Translations under genes and position numbers: made by a program
Shown: piece after piece, positions 33,827 to 46,559 of the stretch
Numbering within the stretch: position 1 is the first letter of the stretch
Layout of the letters: every line of letters starts with the position of its first letter
The notes under the pieces: generated by a model
The model's database searches: none
Seen by the model: only the letters and a program-made list of their open reading frames with translations
Told to the model about the DNA's origin: nothing
DNA from: Cyathus striatus
Lineage: Eukaryota; Basidiomycota; Agaricomycetes; Agaricales; Nidulariaceae
Length of the DNA stretch: 64,000 nt
NCBI GenBank assembly: GCA_025738555.1
Contig: JAOVFP010000006.1
Coordinates: 5,208,001 to 5,272,000, forward strand
Direction: 5' to 3'

Positions 33827-35727
33827 TCACTTACGATAGCAAGGCCTATACCAGAATTTACCATCGCACTTCTGCAACATGTACCTATCGTGACCAGTCT
33901 GAATTTGAAAAGTATATTTAGTAGGATCCAGTGGCCCGAAAGATGTAATTTGGCTGTGTAAAATCTTATCACCTTGAACAACTTCGACATATTCTTTATT
34001 GTAAATAGCAAGTTGACTTCCAGATATATAGAGTGTTTGTAGTTTTATAAGCAAAGAAGCTGTTTCGATCAATTGTGCCTAAAGAATTATTAGCGTCACA
34101 GTGAGTTGGATTAGGAAGGAAATGAACCACATAATCATTAGAATTGTAGTATTTTGTTGGAAAGATAGTTTTATCTTCCTTATAACCATCCTGGAGTAGT
34201 AGATCTTCATGTACATTGTACTCCACAGTCATGTGTAAATACTTGAGATTTTCCAGCGATAAAATGGTGGAAACACAATTGTCCCCCAAAATCCATGTAA
34301 TCTTTGAATATGTGACCTCGATTATCAATCTTTCAAGAGAGGGTGCATGACAGAGTAGCGATCCTGAGGAAAAGATGGAATAAGATGGATCTGGTCCATC
34401 CCTGAAACTTTCAATTGAAAGAGATGTTAGGCCTGATATGGCAGCTAGAAATTTGATAAGGAAATACTAGATTAGATATAAAAACTCGTATGTTATAATA
34501 AGAACTTACCTCGCTGATCTTGGGTTTGAGAGCTGGAGCTAAGTCCTGCGCTGCCAGCTAAATGTATGATAAACACATACACTTAAAACAAGGGAATAAT
34601 AAATATAAAACAATATAAAAAGATCAGGAGGAGTTAAATAAACACATACCTTGATAGGGAAAACTCAAGTTGGAATATTAATATTTAGCCTTGTTAAATG
34701 AAAGGCACATATCTCTCTTGCCAGAGAGTATATGATTAAATGACGTTGAGGATCTAGACACAAGTCGAACACAACACACAACACAAAAGGAAGCGCTTAT
34801 TAGGACTAAACAAAGGGAGCTGCAGAGAAAAAGATAACATACCAAAGATAGGTGTTGTCTGACGATTACTTGGCACATGGCACTAGGCATTAGGAGTAGA
34901 GGAAAGACAAGACTAATGTGCAGAGAGTAAATGGCAGGTGCTCATCAGGAAAAGTAGAGTGTCCAGTGCAGAGTGCATCCATATGCACATGGCACGGCAT
35001 AGCGCGGGAATGCGTGATGCGCATCATTTGGAAGTAGCACCTACACTATAATTAAAACACTGCACACTCACTAAAGTCTCAGCCGGCTATGGAGTCATAA
35101 AATAAGATATGTGCATTTGGTATTTTACATGTATTATTAGATATCTTGTAGTTTATATAAGGTGAGGAAAAATGCAAGGGAACAGGAAGAACCACACGGC
35201 ACACAGTACTTCTGTTCCCCACAGACAGGGTGATGCCTAGGCAGGAAATATATTGGTTTTTGATGCATTTTTGAGTTATCTAAGCACGTATAGCACTGAC
35301 AGCACTAAGTTCACAATGTACTCGTCTTGTTAGCTATATCCTTTGGATATTATATACATTTGAGCCATTGACATCCTTCGAACTATTACAAGACTATTGA
35401 CTTAAAACTCAGGTATATAAATAGAATAGTAGCTATTTTTACATTGTATTGTAGTGCTAATTTACCAATTTACCAGTAGTAAAGCCGGTAGCGACATCAG
35501 GCCAGTGAATGAATCCAAGTAACAATAGAAACTCTGAGGACTCCCAGATATGTCTTTAATACTAATCTCTGTAAGATGTACTTTTTCACACCTCAGCACA
35601 TCCCATATGTCATCTTTAGTTACATCTGGACCAGGAATATAGTTGAAAACTGAGATTGATGTAAGTGATTGAAGATATAATGGCCATGACTTCTTATTTA
35701 TGAAGTAGCCCATTATATCAAGGTGTT
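33827..35727 (-). pseudogene. F-box/LRR pseudogene, 5' truncated and split by an insertion
   Basis: Paralogue of the intact gene at 39159-40844. Retained: last exon 34080-33827 (ISGSQ ... QITSFGPLDPTKYTFQ), part of exon 2 at 34431-34120, and the preceding part of exon 2 at 35727-35501 (MGYFINKKSWPLYLQSLTSISV). The F-box exon and most of the leucine-rich part are missing beyond 35727. The 3' intron is still recognisable (…CTAATAATTCTTTAG). A 1066-bp insertion separates the two pieces of exon 2. Confidence 0.8.
34434..35499. mobile_element. 1066-bp insertion with TGATRT...AYATCA ends
   Basis: Interrupts the F-box pseudogene. It is flanked by GGCC (34430-34433 and 35500-35503); AGGCC is possible if the last A belongs to the duplication. 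The intact gene and the 52-kb copy lack it. Ends are TGATATGGCAGC and, inverted, TGATGTCGCTAC. It contains no gene. The TG...CA ends and 4-5 bp duplication fit a solo LTR. Confidence 0.6.
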
Positions 35728-35734
35728 TATCTGT

Positions 35735-38700
35735 GCATCTCTTTCAAATGTCATGCACACAGTCTCCTGTCTAGGTTTCAACTTCAAGGCACAACATATG
35801 TTTGCATGCAGTCAAAGTCTTGAACATATCTTCTCTTCTGTATGAACCCTATCCTGTACATGTGCCCAACATTTTCAATGCTATTATTTTGCCAAGTACC
35901 CATTGTGGAGGAATAAACTCAAGGACATGTGGTGGGCATCACACCTGACTATAAGATATAACTACAATAATCCTAGACCAAAGTAGTTAGTAATTAAAGA
36001 CAGCCATGAGAACTTAGCTGTTTGATTTGAGGTTGATGTTGACACTTCCAATTGATCAGGTAACTCAGAAGACTCAGTATGCATGCACACAAGTTAGCCA
36101 GAAAGGGAGGTAAATTCTTCTCAAGTCTCAACTCAAGGTATATACATGAGCAGCAATTGAGAAGGGATAGCGCATGCATGCTCTCACGTCGCCATTGCCC
36201 AGAAAAAGATAAAGGTACACAAGACCATATGAAATTGAAAGGCTAGAAGCAAAGGATAATGAAAAAGGAAATATAGTAAAGGTAGAGTAATAGAAGTATA
36301 GTAAGAGAATAGAGACTGTGTTTGAATAAATGAAATTGAATAAGTCAACTCACCATGTTCAATACTTCTCGAACTGATGCACAACAATGGCAGCTCTCCC
36401 TTGACGTTACCACAGAGCACACGATGTTGGAGATGACAGCAACTACTCTCCCCAAAGTAGCGATGCAGTGGGCTAGGCTGCAAAACTCAACAACACATGG
36501 CTGGTGGTGGGGCACTCTGTTGTCGGACACCAGCAGTCGGAGTATTGGATGCGGGAGATCGAAAGAAAAGAACTAGATGTGTATCATAATCGAAAAATGA
36601 GGGTGATGAAAATGTATAAAGGAAGAAAAGGAATGATCGAGAGGGAAAATCAAATAAAACGAACGGAATATAGATATACCCATGACCTCGACCCAACTCC
36701 CTATCCTTCCACCAGTCGGAGTGTTACACGATGAGGGTAATGACCCGGTCATCGTATCGCGGCGGTCGAAACACCGGTCTTGGGGACCAAACGAGAGGCT
36801 TGAGGAGAAAAGAGGGGTATTGAGAGGGTGTGAAACCCTAAGCCCTAGTATTTGAGCAGTCCGATGGGCGCATAGTGCCCAGAGAGTCTGAACGTCGTCT
36901 TGACAGGCTTTGAGGACGCATACAGAGAGCCTAGAGAACACGAGAACAAAGTAAAAGCAGAGGTAATATAGAAAGGAGTATGTAGAACACGTTGTAGGGT
37001 AGGCGAGACGCGACAGCGCATACGCGCGTCACGTGTTGTTTGGCAATGGCTTCCTAATATTTGGCAAAGCCGCGCCACGTCTCTAAGTCCACACCAAAGA
37101 ACGAAACCACAGAATTCTGACTGCTCTGTTTGCACAGCGCATCGTAAGACCAAAGTAAGTAAATAGAAATGAGTAGATAGAAAGTTAGAGTACGTAGAAA
37201 TAGGTAATTAAAGATAAATGATAAAAGAAATGAAGTAAGTTTGATTATAAGTATAATACTGGGTTACACCAGTATACCATTTACTTCCTCCACACCATTA
37301 TAAATTAGAATTGTATATGACAACTGGCATCCCAATGTGGATGCTATCTGCCTTGCTTAGTGTGCATTGCAAAGCAGGATGGAATGAAGCTGTTTATGCA
37401 GACATATGACTCATACATATGTATGGAAGTCATCTCTGTTTTTCCCTTCATGCACTACACCCACTGTATCTAAGCACAACATGGTGCATACTTTTGAGTA
37501 TGTCTGCTTAGTGCTCTCCAGCATGATCTCCTTGGGCCAGGTGTCTGAATGGTATCTCAAGAATTTAGTGCCCTATTCAATGCTAAGTGTTCAGTATCAC
37601 ATTCTCAGTCTGACATATTGCTCGCTTCCATTTCTCTCATTAAGAATCATATTAGTCCATCGCCTTTTATAACATAACATTGTCATACAACACAGCTACG
37701 AACACGATTTAGCCCTGTAACCACCATAATCAAACCAATATACTCCTTAACACCCACTGAAGCGTCCGCCACCATTGTTCCAAATAATAAAAGTCCCTTA
37801 CCACCACTTCTCGTCATCCTCGTCATCCCCTGTACCTTTCTTTAAAAATATAATCCTGTAGAGAAACAATTTAATAATTGTCAACGCAACACGCGAGTAT
37901 GCGGACAATGCAAATATCACTGAGGCTGGATTGAGGCAGGGAAGTTGATCTGAGGAGTAATTGAATCTGTGGCCTCAGACAGCTAGCCCCACACTCTAAC
38001 TAACCGAGCTAATAAACCATTGCGTACTGCTCTAATTGTACCAACCAAGTACCAACTTGGACTCATGCACGTACACTCATTGCATTCAACATCTGAGACG
38101 AGACGAGGAGCTACCATATGCTCAAATCTCCTTATCCAGATTCCAGCACCAACAACCCAAAAGCAAGACCACCCCAGCAGCACCGAACCCCCGCCACCCA
38201 GCAGAAACAACACCCACGACCAGCCCGGCTGATGTTTACAATTACATGTGCCTCTACCAAGCCAGAAGGTCTTTAGAGTTGCTTAGTCCAGAAGTCGAAC
38301 TTGAGCCGAACCGTCGTGATACCACGTGATTTTCACCTGCACAATATATTATGACAGCATTATGATTCCTTGGATCAATATGAACCCACTGAGTGTGAGA
38401 AAACGCAATAATCTGAAGCAAGAAGAGCTGAGCTGGGGTCTAAGCGCAAGAGTAGAGGACAAAGACAAACGAGGGCACTAGTTGAGAGTAAGGTAGGGAA
38501 AAGTGGCAATCAGGGCTTGACCGGGGCGTGGAAAATACTACACTCACTTGCTGCGCCGGTTGAAATGGCCGTAATATTAATTACTACTATTGTCAATCAG
38601 CACTTAGTGTTTTATCACCCGTTAGTACTTTAGTGTTGTCACAGCGTGGCAAGATGAGCTTTTGAACTCCGTCGATAGCTTTTCATGATGGCTTTATACT

Positions 38701-39100
38701 TGTGAACCGACGCCAGGTGGAACACTAACCTGGACCCTGTAAATAGCTCCAAACCTCCTTCCTAAAACATAACATTGAAATATGAGTTATTTCTGCAAAA
38801 TAAAACTGCAGACGTGTTTTTTTATAAGAGAAGAATCCAAATCCAAAATTTGGAGGCAATAGGAGGCCGGTAGTGTAAGATATAAGGGAAACACTAACTG
38901 ATGATGAACACTAAGTGGTGATTGACGATAGTATTACAGTAGATAGCAATTGAAGTGAAATTAATAAGATACGGTCGATCAGGTTAAATGAAATCATTGA
39001 ATTTTGTGTTGAGTTGAGCTGAGTTGGTGCTATTGATTTAGGTCAGCTTGAATATGTCAGGATGACTCGCCCTGATTCTTCCTATCTCACTATATCTATT
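35735..39100. other. repeat-derived interval without intact genes
   Basis: Contains fragments of R1 (35800-35900; 37310-37680), a SINE body and head (37690-38024), and otherwise unassigned sequence. Short frames at 36184-36941 on both strands show no family features. Confidence 0.45.
37950..38024 (-). repeat. tRNA-derived SINE head, copy b
   Basis: Minus strand shows TTAGCTCGGTTAG and GATTCAATTAC boxes in the same arrangement as copy a. The adjoining 250 bp (37690-37950) aligns with 33190-33400, showing a shared SINE body. Confidence 0.6.
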
Positions 39101-39158
39101 CTATTCTGAAAATAACTGCATCTACACTATCAGATAATCCTCTTCCTTTCATAACACC

Positions 39159-40844
39159 ATGCCGAATAAAATTCATCTTACATTACCCAATGAACTCTTT
39201 CAAGAGATCATCAAGTGGGTATATCCCAGTACTAATAAGTATAGATATGATCCACCATTCTTCGTGCCGCCCTTCGAAGAGGTTATCGACCGGGGACTTT
39301 CCATTAATCACTCTGGTCCACCTACATCTATGCTGCCTCTTCGTCTCGTTTGCAGACGGTTCAATGATGCAGTTTCTCCCTTGGTGTTTTATCACACCGT
39401 TGTGGTTGGATATAAAACGAATGTCAGTGATTTTGTGGAATATCTCGAATCACTGGCTAATGGGATGCACACTTCCCTCAGCTGTGCGAAATGGGTCACA
39501 ATATTGGAAGTAGGTGTGAAGAACGATATTCTGCGTAGCAACAACGAGGAGCACATAAAATTAAAGGTTGAAAGGCTAAAGAGCTTGCTTCCACTTGCTA
39601 TTAGAAAATTTAGTAGAGCAACGCGGGTTAAGTGAGCATGTGCATCTCTCATTCTAAATCATTTGCACTTACAACAAACCTACTCCAACAGCTGGTTTAC
39701 ATGGGACTCCAGAACCGATTGGAATAGAGACTGTATTGTATCAGGAATCTCTCAAATGCCTTCCTTGACGGCATTGCATATAGACATCCGCTCTTCGACG
39801 GTAATGGCTCCCTTTCGAATAGATTCTATTCCTCCTTTGGAAGAGCTCTCATTGAAGACAAATTACAATGCCCCAAAACATTGTCTAATTCAAGGTATCC
39901 CTGAACTTCTCTCGAAATCGTCCTCTCGCCTTCGCACTTTGGCCGTTCACAATCTATATAAATATCCGACACTCTTGAACTCGTGCCTTCAACTGAAGTC
40001 CCAGCTGCATATTACACACCTTACTATAGTGGGCTACTTCATAGAAAAGAAGTCGTTGCAACTGTATCTTCGATCACTTACATCGATCTCAGTTAACGAC
40101 TACTATCCGATTCATATTGAACAAGCACAAGTTATCACGTATGACATTTGGGATGGGCTCAGGTGTGAAAAAATACATCTTACAAAGATCTGTGTGCATG
40201 AATTATCGGGGAGTTCTCAGAGTTTCTATCGTTACTTGAAGTCCTTCACTGGCCTAACATCTCTTTCAATTGAATTTCGCACGTATGGACCAGATTCATC
40301 TCATTCTATCTACTCCACTGGTGCCCTACTCAGTCATGCATCCTCTCTTGAAAGATTGAAAATCAAGGCCACATATAACAAGACTAAGTGGATTTTTGGG
40401 GACCATTGTGTTCCCACCATATTATCACTTGCCAATCTCAAATATTTGTACATGACTGTGGATTACAATGTAAACGAAGATCTACTGTATCAAGATGAAT
40501 ATAAGCATGAAGGAATTCCCTTCCCTACGAAATACTACAAACCTAAAAATTCTGTGGTTCGTTCGCTCCTAATCCAACGCGCTGCGTCACTAAACATTCT
40601 TTAGGCACAATTGATAGAAACAGCTTCTTCGCTTACACAACTACAAACACTTTATATATCTGGCAGTCGATCTTATATTGGTAAAGGCGAAGTCGCAATT
40701 GTTCCAGGTTATAAAATTTTACACAGCCAGATTACATCGTTCGGGCCGCTGGATCCTGTTAAATATACTTTTCAAATTGAGACTTCTCACCATAGGTACA
40801 AATTGCAGATGTGCGATGGTGAATTCTGGTATAGGTCTCTTTAA
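39159..40844 (+). CDS. F-box protein with leucine-rich C-terminal region, three exons
   Basis: Exons 39159..39631, 39692..40556 and 40605..40844 give 525 residues. Intron 1 (60 bp) has donor GTGAGC and acceptor CCAACAG. Intron 2 (48 bp) has donor GTTCGT, branch CACTAAAC and acceptor CTTTAG; a donor 3 bp upstream would also keep frame. The N-terminus has the F-box landmarks LPNELFQEIIKWVY and LPLRLVCRRFNDAVSPLVFYHTV. The rest has irregular LRR-like stretches such as SLEELSLK, LSSLTSIS-type and LANLKYLYM segments. It would act as substrate receptor of an SCF ubiquitin ligase; its target is unknown. Agaricomycetes have large, fast-evolving families of such genes. Two decayed paralogues lie in this window; this copy has no disabling mutation. 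Confidence 0.82.
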
Positions 40845-41469
40845 AGTGATAGGAACATCTAATGAATATAATAGTATATGAATTGATTGGCTTCAGACTT
40901 CAGATCACTAGCACTATTAGATGAGAACAGTGAGACCCAAGGAGTAGTTGCTAACAGCTTGTGCTTGAATCTGAGTCATGAAGTCGGCAACATAAAATAT
41001 ATAGTACAGTGTAAATGAGATCAGCTGTGCGCCTGCATTAAAATTCGAGCCGTATAATCAAAGAGTTTCAAGTGATTCAGCGTAGGCTGATAAGATAACA
41101 GTTGTATTGGAATACTGCTGTCGATTTAAGCGAAGCACCTAATATTCACAGATTACCATCATTGAATGGGAACTACTTGCTTGGGATACGAGTCATAAGC
41201 CAAGGAGATCGTTATGAGTAGACATACATGATACCGTCAACAATTATAGAACCAGACTTGTCACACTTTGGCTGGCACTATACGTCATGTCGTACTAGTG
41301 TATTGGACGCACCGGCGGCACCTCCACCGAACTCGATAAACTTCTTGGACAATACGATTTGTACGGGAACTAGGCAAACATTGAATGCGCTGGGTACTAC
41401 ATGTACAAGATATAAGTTTCCTTAAAAAAGTAACAGAGAATGAGAGAAGATATGGATCAAGACCTCGAC
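40845..41469. other. 3' flank of the F-box gene, no gene recognised
   Basis: AT-rich sequence with one 65-codon frame (41228-41425) of no recognisable kind. Confidence 0.4.
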
Positions 41470-42262
41470 TGTAACCAAAACGTACGCTGTAGCTTGAAGT
41501 TGAAACCTAGCTTAGAGACGGACGTGAGTGATGTTTGTGGGAGACATGCATAGGGCATCAATTGTCACGCAGACAACCCAACTATATGTAGGTAATTTTA
41601 TGCAGCCTTGTACATATCCAGTGAGCATGAAAGGAAGCTTTAATAAATACGATGCTTTCTAGAATAAGCGCCTTGGTCGCTGAACGTTGAACAGTCTGTA
41701 CCTGTTGCATAGTGCAACACCAACCCTTCCCAGGCTTCATTTACCTCTTTTTCTCTCTCGGACTGAAGAGCACACTGCAGTGCTAAACACTCGGGAGATC
41801 GCCAACACAAAGACGCCAGAGAGAAACCGCCAAAAGGCCACCAAAAGCAGGTGGCCGTACATAAACACCCTTGTCCTGGTCCCTCCCTACCGAGTACACA
41901 TTACGCGGGGATGTCGGGGACGCGAAATGTGCCAGATTTGATGCAGGTGACCTGGCTGGATCATCATGGGGTAGTGTGCACTGTGACGCGTAATGGGTCT
42001 GTTGACGTATGGTGAGTGGACGAGATCAGTGACCAGTGGGGATTGTAAAGGGGGGAAGTGGGGAAGGGAAGTGGTCGGATGCTGCGGGGGTGTTGGACGC
42101 AGGGCCATTGAGAGGAGTGGGGAGAGTGGAAGTGGGGGTGGACATTGTACGCTGGACACTGGATGGTTCCCGTTATTCCCTGTGTTGTTCATGTGAATAC
42201 ATCTGCCCTGTCCAACTGCACGTCGTAGTGTCGAGCAACGTCCTTGGCAACACCAACCCACT
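41470..42262 (-). repeat. dispersed repeat R1, inverted partial copy
   Basis: The landmark GGGGATGTCGGGGACGCG near 41908 is the inverse of the R1 core. The flanking ATGTAGGTAATTTTATGCA (41588) is shared with 46375 and 47775. Non-coding. Confidence 0.6.
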
Positions 42263-42760
42263 GTAGGTTAAGAGGGTACCGTATACCATGCAGGATGGGA
42301 CGAGCAGAAAGACGGATTCCTATGACGACCCATCAGTGACTGCTAGCATACGCTATTCTGTAGCGAAAGAACTGGACACTGATGAAGATGTATGCGTGAC
42401 GGGAGATACAGGAGATAAGACATCAGTGATAAGCCTTGAGTACGAGCACTGGGTCGCTGGGCACCATAAGCATTCATAATACCTGCGTAGCTTATCCCAA
42501 GACTTTACCGGGTCGTAAAGTTGACAACGGAGTGAAACATGATTCGGACTGTACTGGAAGCACCACCATCGAACTCAATTGACCCTTTTAAGAATATGAA
42601 ACGAGATGAAACTAGGGTTCAAATGGGAACAGGAAATGAAATAGTATAGAATATGTAAAGCGTACACGCGCAAGATACGAATTGTACAAAAGAAAGAAAT
42701 GGATGGGAGATTCTTCAAAACGGTACGATACGAACTCACGATTTTGCTTCCGTGCCACGC
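42262..42760 (+). repeat. duplicated 500-bp block, copy 1
   Basis: Aligns with 43735-44420. Shared landmarks are GACGACCCATCAGTGACTG, CATAAGCATTCA and GGATGGGAGATTCTTCAAAA. Both copies lie close to the truncated membrane-protein gene. Function unknown. Confidence 0.65.
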
Positions 42761-42868
42761 GTTACGTCTGTATGGCGCATCAGTTTTGTGTCGTCCAAGT
42801 GAGTCGTAGATAGATTACAATTTAGTAACATAAATACGGATACTGAGCACAGAGTGCCGACAGCGTAC

Positions 42869-43417
42869 CTATGGATGCCATTTGAACTAGCAACGAGAGC
42901 ACAAATATACTCCACTTCGTACGCTTTGAGTCATTATAAATGACTAGAAAGCGCCACATCTAATTAAAATGTTGATGGTTATACCGTCACTATGTCATTA
43001 AAAAATGTATAATACCATGATCATATCGACAGCCCAGGCTGTTAACGTAAAGCAAACATTCTCCAGCCAGGTTCCGCGGCCAAACAGCAGAGTGAGATCT
43101 ACATTTTCGCATCTGAACTTGTCGAGATGTCTCGTCGTTCTTTGTAAGGCCCCACCAATTTGAAGGGTACTTAATACAAAGGCCACCACGACGTATGCAG
43201 ACAATATCCATTGCTGTGCACTGAGCGGTTTCTTTCCTTTGATCTGAATAACAAAAATGCGCAAATAAGCAATCCCAACTAGCACTATTGCACCGTATAT
43301 GATTCCGGCAATTACGTTCCCGTATATCCATGACTTGATATATTCGTCCATGACAAGTAAAATACTTGTTGTACAAGCTTGAAGTCCATCTTTGTAGGCA
43401 TCGTCGTAAGAAGTCAT
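42869..43417 (-). pseudogene. multi-pass membrane protein gene, 3' truncated
   Basis: Starts at ATG 43417. Exon 1 is 43417..43016 and encodes 134 residues with three hydrophobic helices, around WIYGNVIAGIIYGAIVLVGI, ILSAYVVVAFVLST and ENVCFTLTAWAVDMIM. The 55-bp intron 43015..42961 joins exon 2 (42959..42869), with WRFLVIYND and another helix. This is the pattern of a common basidiomycete family of predicted 7-TM proteins of unknown function. Beyond 42868 the expected later exons are absent and repeat sequence follows, so the gene is probably truncated. Confidence 0.6.
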
Positions 43418-43734
43418 TGCGTATGAAGCGGAAAGTAAGAAATAAAGTGAATGCTGATCATGCACTGGTCAAACAATATATAAATCTACCAACAAAACTG
43501 TTTGTTTCAAAAGAGGTCGACTATGTATGTCATGTATGGCGCAATCTATCTAATATTAAAATCTTTTGTCGGCGCACGATGGCTATCGGTGATTTGCAGT
43601 GGTCTTCTCATTGATAAAATGACTTGACGTAGCACCGCCGTTGCCCGATCACCACTACTCATTCCTCGTATTCCTCTAACTGCTATTCGGATGGCAACGA
43701 TGAATCATAAAGTTCAATGGGGAAAATGGGACAC

Positions 43735-44420
43735 TACGTTTAGGTTAAGAGGGTGCCATACACCGTGGTAGGGGCGGAATGAGCAGAGAGGCGGATTCCG
43801 ATGACGACCCATCAGTGACTGCCAGCACATGCTTGCCATAGCGAAAGAGCTGGGTGTTGATAAAGTTGTACGTGTGACGGGACTAGGGAAATACAGGGAG
43901 AAGAGACATCAGGGATAAGCGCTAAGCATTGAGTACAAGGACTGGATCACTGGCACCGTAAGCATTCAATAATACCTACGTAGCTAATCCAAAGACTGTA
44001 CCGAGTCGTAATGTTGACAACAGGGAATGAAACATGATTCGGACACTGTACTGGACGCACCGCTGTCAAACTTGACCCTTTTAAGAATACGAAACAAGAT
44101 CAAACTAGAGTTCAAATGCGAACAGGAAATGAAATAGCATTGAATACGTGAGGTTCGAATGCGTAGGATACGAATCGTAAAGGAGAAATGGATGGGAGAT
44201 CCTTCAAAACGGTACGATACGAACTCAATCAGCTAAGCTACCGGCGAGCCCGAGCGCAGCCGGGAAAAACCGGTCGCAGCATCCAACAAAAGCAGCAAAC
44301 AGAGGCAAGCAGAAGTTATTCTGCTGCTCTGCTACTCACTACATCGACGCCGTATCGCATAAGCCAATTCCCTCACTCAATCAGTAGTTTGCTTCCGTGC
44401 CACGCGTTACGTACATACAG
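43735..44420 (+). repeat. duplicated 500-bp block, copy 2, with a 142-bp insertion
   Basis: Same landmarks as copy 1. At 44233-44374 it carries an extra 142 bp flanked by the 10-bp repeat ACTCAATCAG (44223-44232 and 44375-44384); copy 1 lacks it at 42740. The minus strand around 44260-44210 has TAGCTTAGCTGATTGAG and GTTCGTATC, which resemble tRNA A and B boxes, so this may be a SINE-type insertion. Confidence 0.55.
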
Positions 44421-44799
44421 CGCAGCAATTACTTGTCGTCCGAGTGAAGGCTGGAGAGCTTCAGGGCATAAGGTCTGTGCATATACTGCGTGAGTATACC
44501 TGGAGAGAAGGCCCTGCTTCGTCATTTAGCATACATCAGTACGAAAGCAAGCATACAAAAGAGAAGAAATATGCTTCCACACTCCTACGTCCTTTCTAAG
44601 TGTCTTAGTATAATATCCATCGTTGGCACGCATCCTCATAAACTCCAGTCTACATATGTTACACAAGTAGTTGAAAGAGTGGGCTCGATGGTAAGAGGGA
44701 AACCACCGAAATCGAAGAGGCCGCAGAATCGCCCCTTGCCCTGCCCTAAACATCATGCGGAGATGTCGGGGATGCGAAGGGGAGGAGTCGCATAGCACA

Positions 44800-45530
44800 G
44801 CATCAACCCTCCGAGTCCTAGGTTCCAGCTACCGTATCTCCCACATCTCTCGCATCTTCTATCTCTGACTCAAGCGCACACTCCATCGATCGTCAATGCA
44901 CCAGTGATCACCCAGCAGTACGCCAGCAGAAAGACACCAGAGAGAAACAGGCCGCACAAACGCCCTTCGCCCTAGCCAGTACGCGGGGATGTAGGGGATG
45001 TCGGGGATGCAAAATGTTGGTTGTAGGGTGATGGGTCTGATGACGTGTGGCGTAAGTGGACGGGGCCGATGATTAATGGGGGCACTGGGAGGCGGGGAGC
45101 GAGAGGGAGAGAGGGAGAGAGGGGAGGTGGGGTGTTGAGCACTGCTGGAGATGACTCAGAGAAATGAGGGGTAGTGCAAGTGAGGGGTAGACAGCGTATG
45201 CCGGAGAGTCGAGACTCCTTATAACAAACGACGACATTCATACCCTACAGCCCTCTCCCCAAGTCCTTCATCGAGCAGCCATACACAACCTGCTGAGTCT
45301 GAGTAATCGCATGTTCCAGAATCTTCACCATTAGCAGGATCGATGGGCCGTTCGGGGCAGGTAAAGCAGAGCTGAGGTCGAGTCCAAGAGCAGAGAGCAA
45401 AGCGGAAAGAACGAGCGCGCTAGGTAAGAGTAATGTTGTAGCTTGAAGTCTAAACCTAGGCCGGAGACCGTTCGTGCGTGATACATGAGGGAGACGCATA
45501 GAGAGCTTTAATCGTCACAAAGGCAGCCCA
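44800..45530 (-). repeat. dispersed repeat R1, inverted copy, continued beyond a solo LTR
   Basis: Contains two R1 core motifs (near 44990 and 45310). It is interrupted by the solo LTR at 45531-46361; the R1-like sequence resumes at 46362 and fades near 46560. Confidence 0.6.
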
Positions 45531-46361
45531 TGTAGAGCAGGCGTTCCGCCTGCATGGTGGAATCGATATATTGACATTGACAAGTTCTGTAGACGCGTCG
45601 TAGTCACGTGACTAACTACGTAATTGAACTCCAAATGCGCACACCGCGGCACACGTCGCCAACCATCGTTCACCTCCGTCTGCACAATACCCCCTCGACG
45701 CTCTCGAAATCGGACCGATTTCTCCTCAACGCCGGACGAGTTATCAAGCTAACAAGCAACCAAAGCACTCGGTTATGGACACGCGAATCTAGGGACAGCG
45801 GAACTCGCTCACAAACTGAAGATCTCGACATTGGCATCTTAACATCCGGTCTTCCTGTACTCACCATTGCTACATTTTCTACTTCTCTTCATATCACATT
45901 CTGTTCTCTTCACATTTTACATACAAACCTCCCTTTCTAGCTCTCCATGAAACACTCGTTTAGTCTCTAAAACACTCTTGGCCTTAGAAAAATTTATCCG
46001 CTCTTTTAGGTATATTTTCTCCACCCATTCTGCTATATAAACCATGTATCTAGGTCTCTAGTAATTCAGTGAACTTCACCCCACTGTCAGAGCTTGTTCT
46101 CAGCCCCTCTTTTCGTCTTTCGTCGTCGTCTCTATCGTTCTTTATCGTCTTCTCTCACTCTCGGCTCTTACAGCAAGTTCCACTCACTCAAACATATCCC
46201 AGAACTTCATCTCGAAGTTCTGTCTTCTGCTGCGTCGTTACACTTTCCGTTTACGTCGCTAACATCTCCCTTTTCAACCTTAGGACCTTAACGCTGGACG
46301 GACGCGCCAGCGGCTCGAATTCTTTTGTCTAGGAACCTTCAAACCACACTTATCCTCTTCA
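45531..46361 (+). repeat. solo LTR, 831 bp
   Basis: Starts TGTAGAGCAGGCG and ends CCTCTTCA; flanked by CCCA on both sides (45527-45530 and 46362-46365). The pre-insertion sequence is visible in homologous R1 copies near 41580 and 47765. It begins with a 7-bp stem, GCAGGCG TTC CGCCTGC. A TATA box, CTATATAAACC, lies at about 46033. No internal retrotransposon region is present. Confidence 0.75.
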
Positions 46362-46559
46362 CCCAACATAAGTATGTAGGCAATTTTATGCAACCTAGTA
46401 CGTATCCAGTGAGCAGGAATGAAAGCTTTAACAAAGACGATACTTACCGGAGTAAGCGCCCTGGTTGCTGAACAACCTGTATCCCCTCCCTAGCTCCAAC
46501 TATCTCATCTCCCGCATCTTCTCCCTCGAGCTCAAGAGCACACTGCAGCGATAAACACC

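Noticed and set aside
36722..37269. Possible solo LTR (TGTTACAC ... GGGTTACA)
   Set aside because: TG...CA ends are suggestive, but no target duplication or second copy was found.
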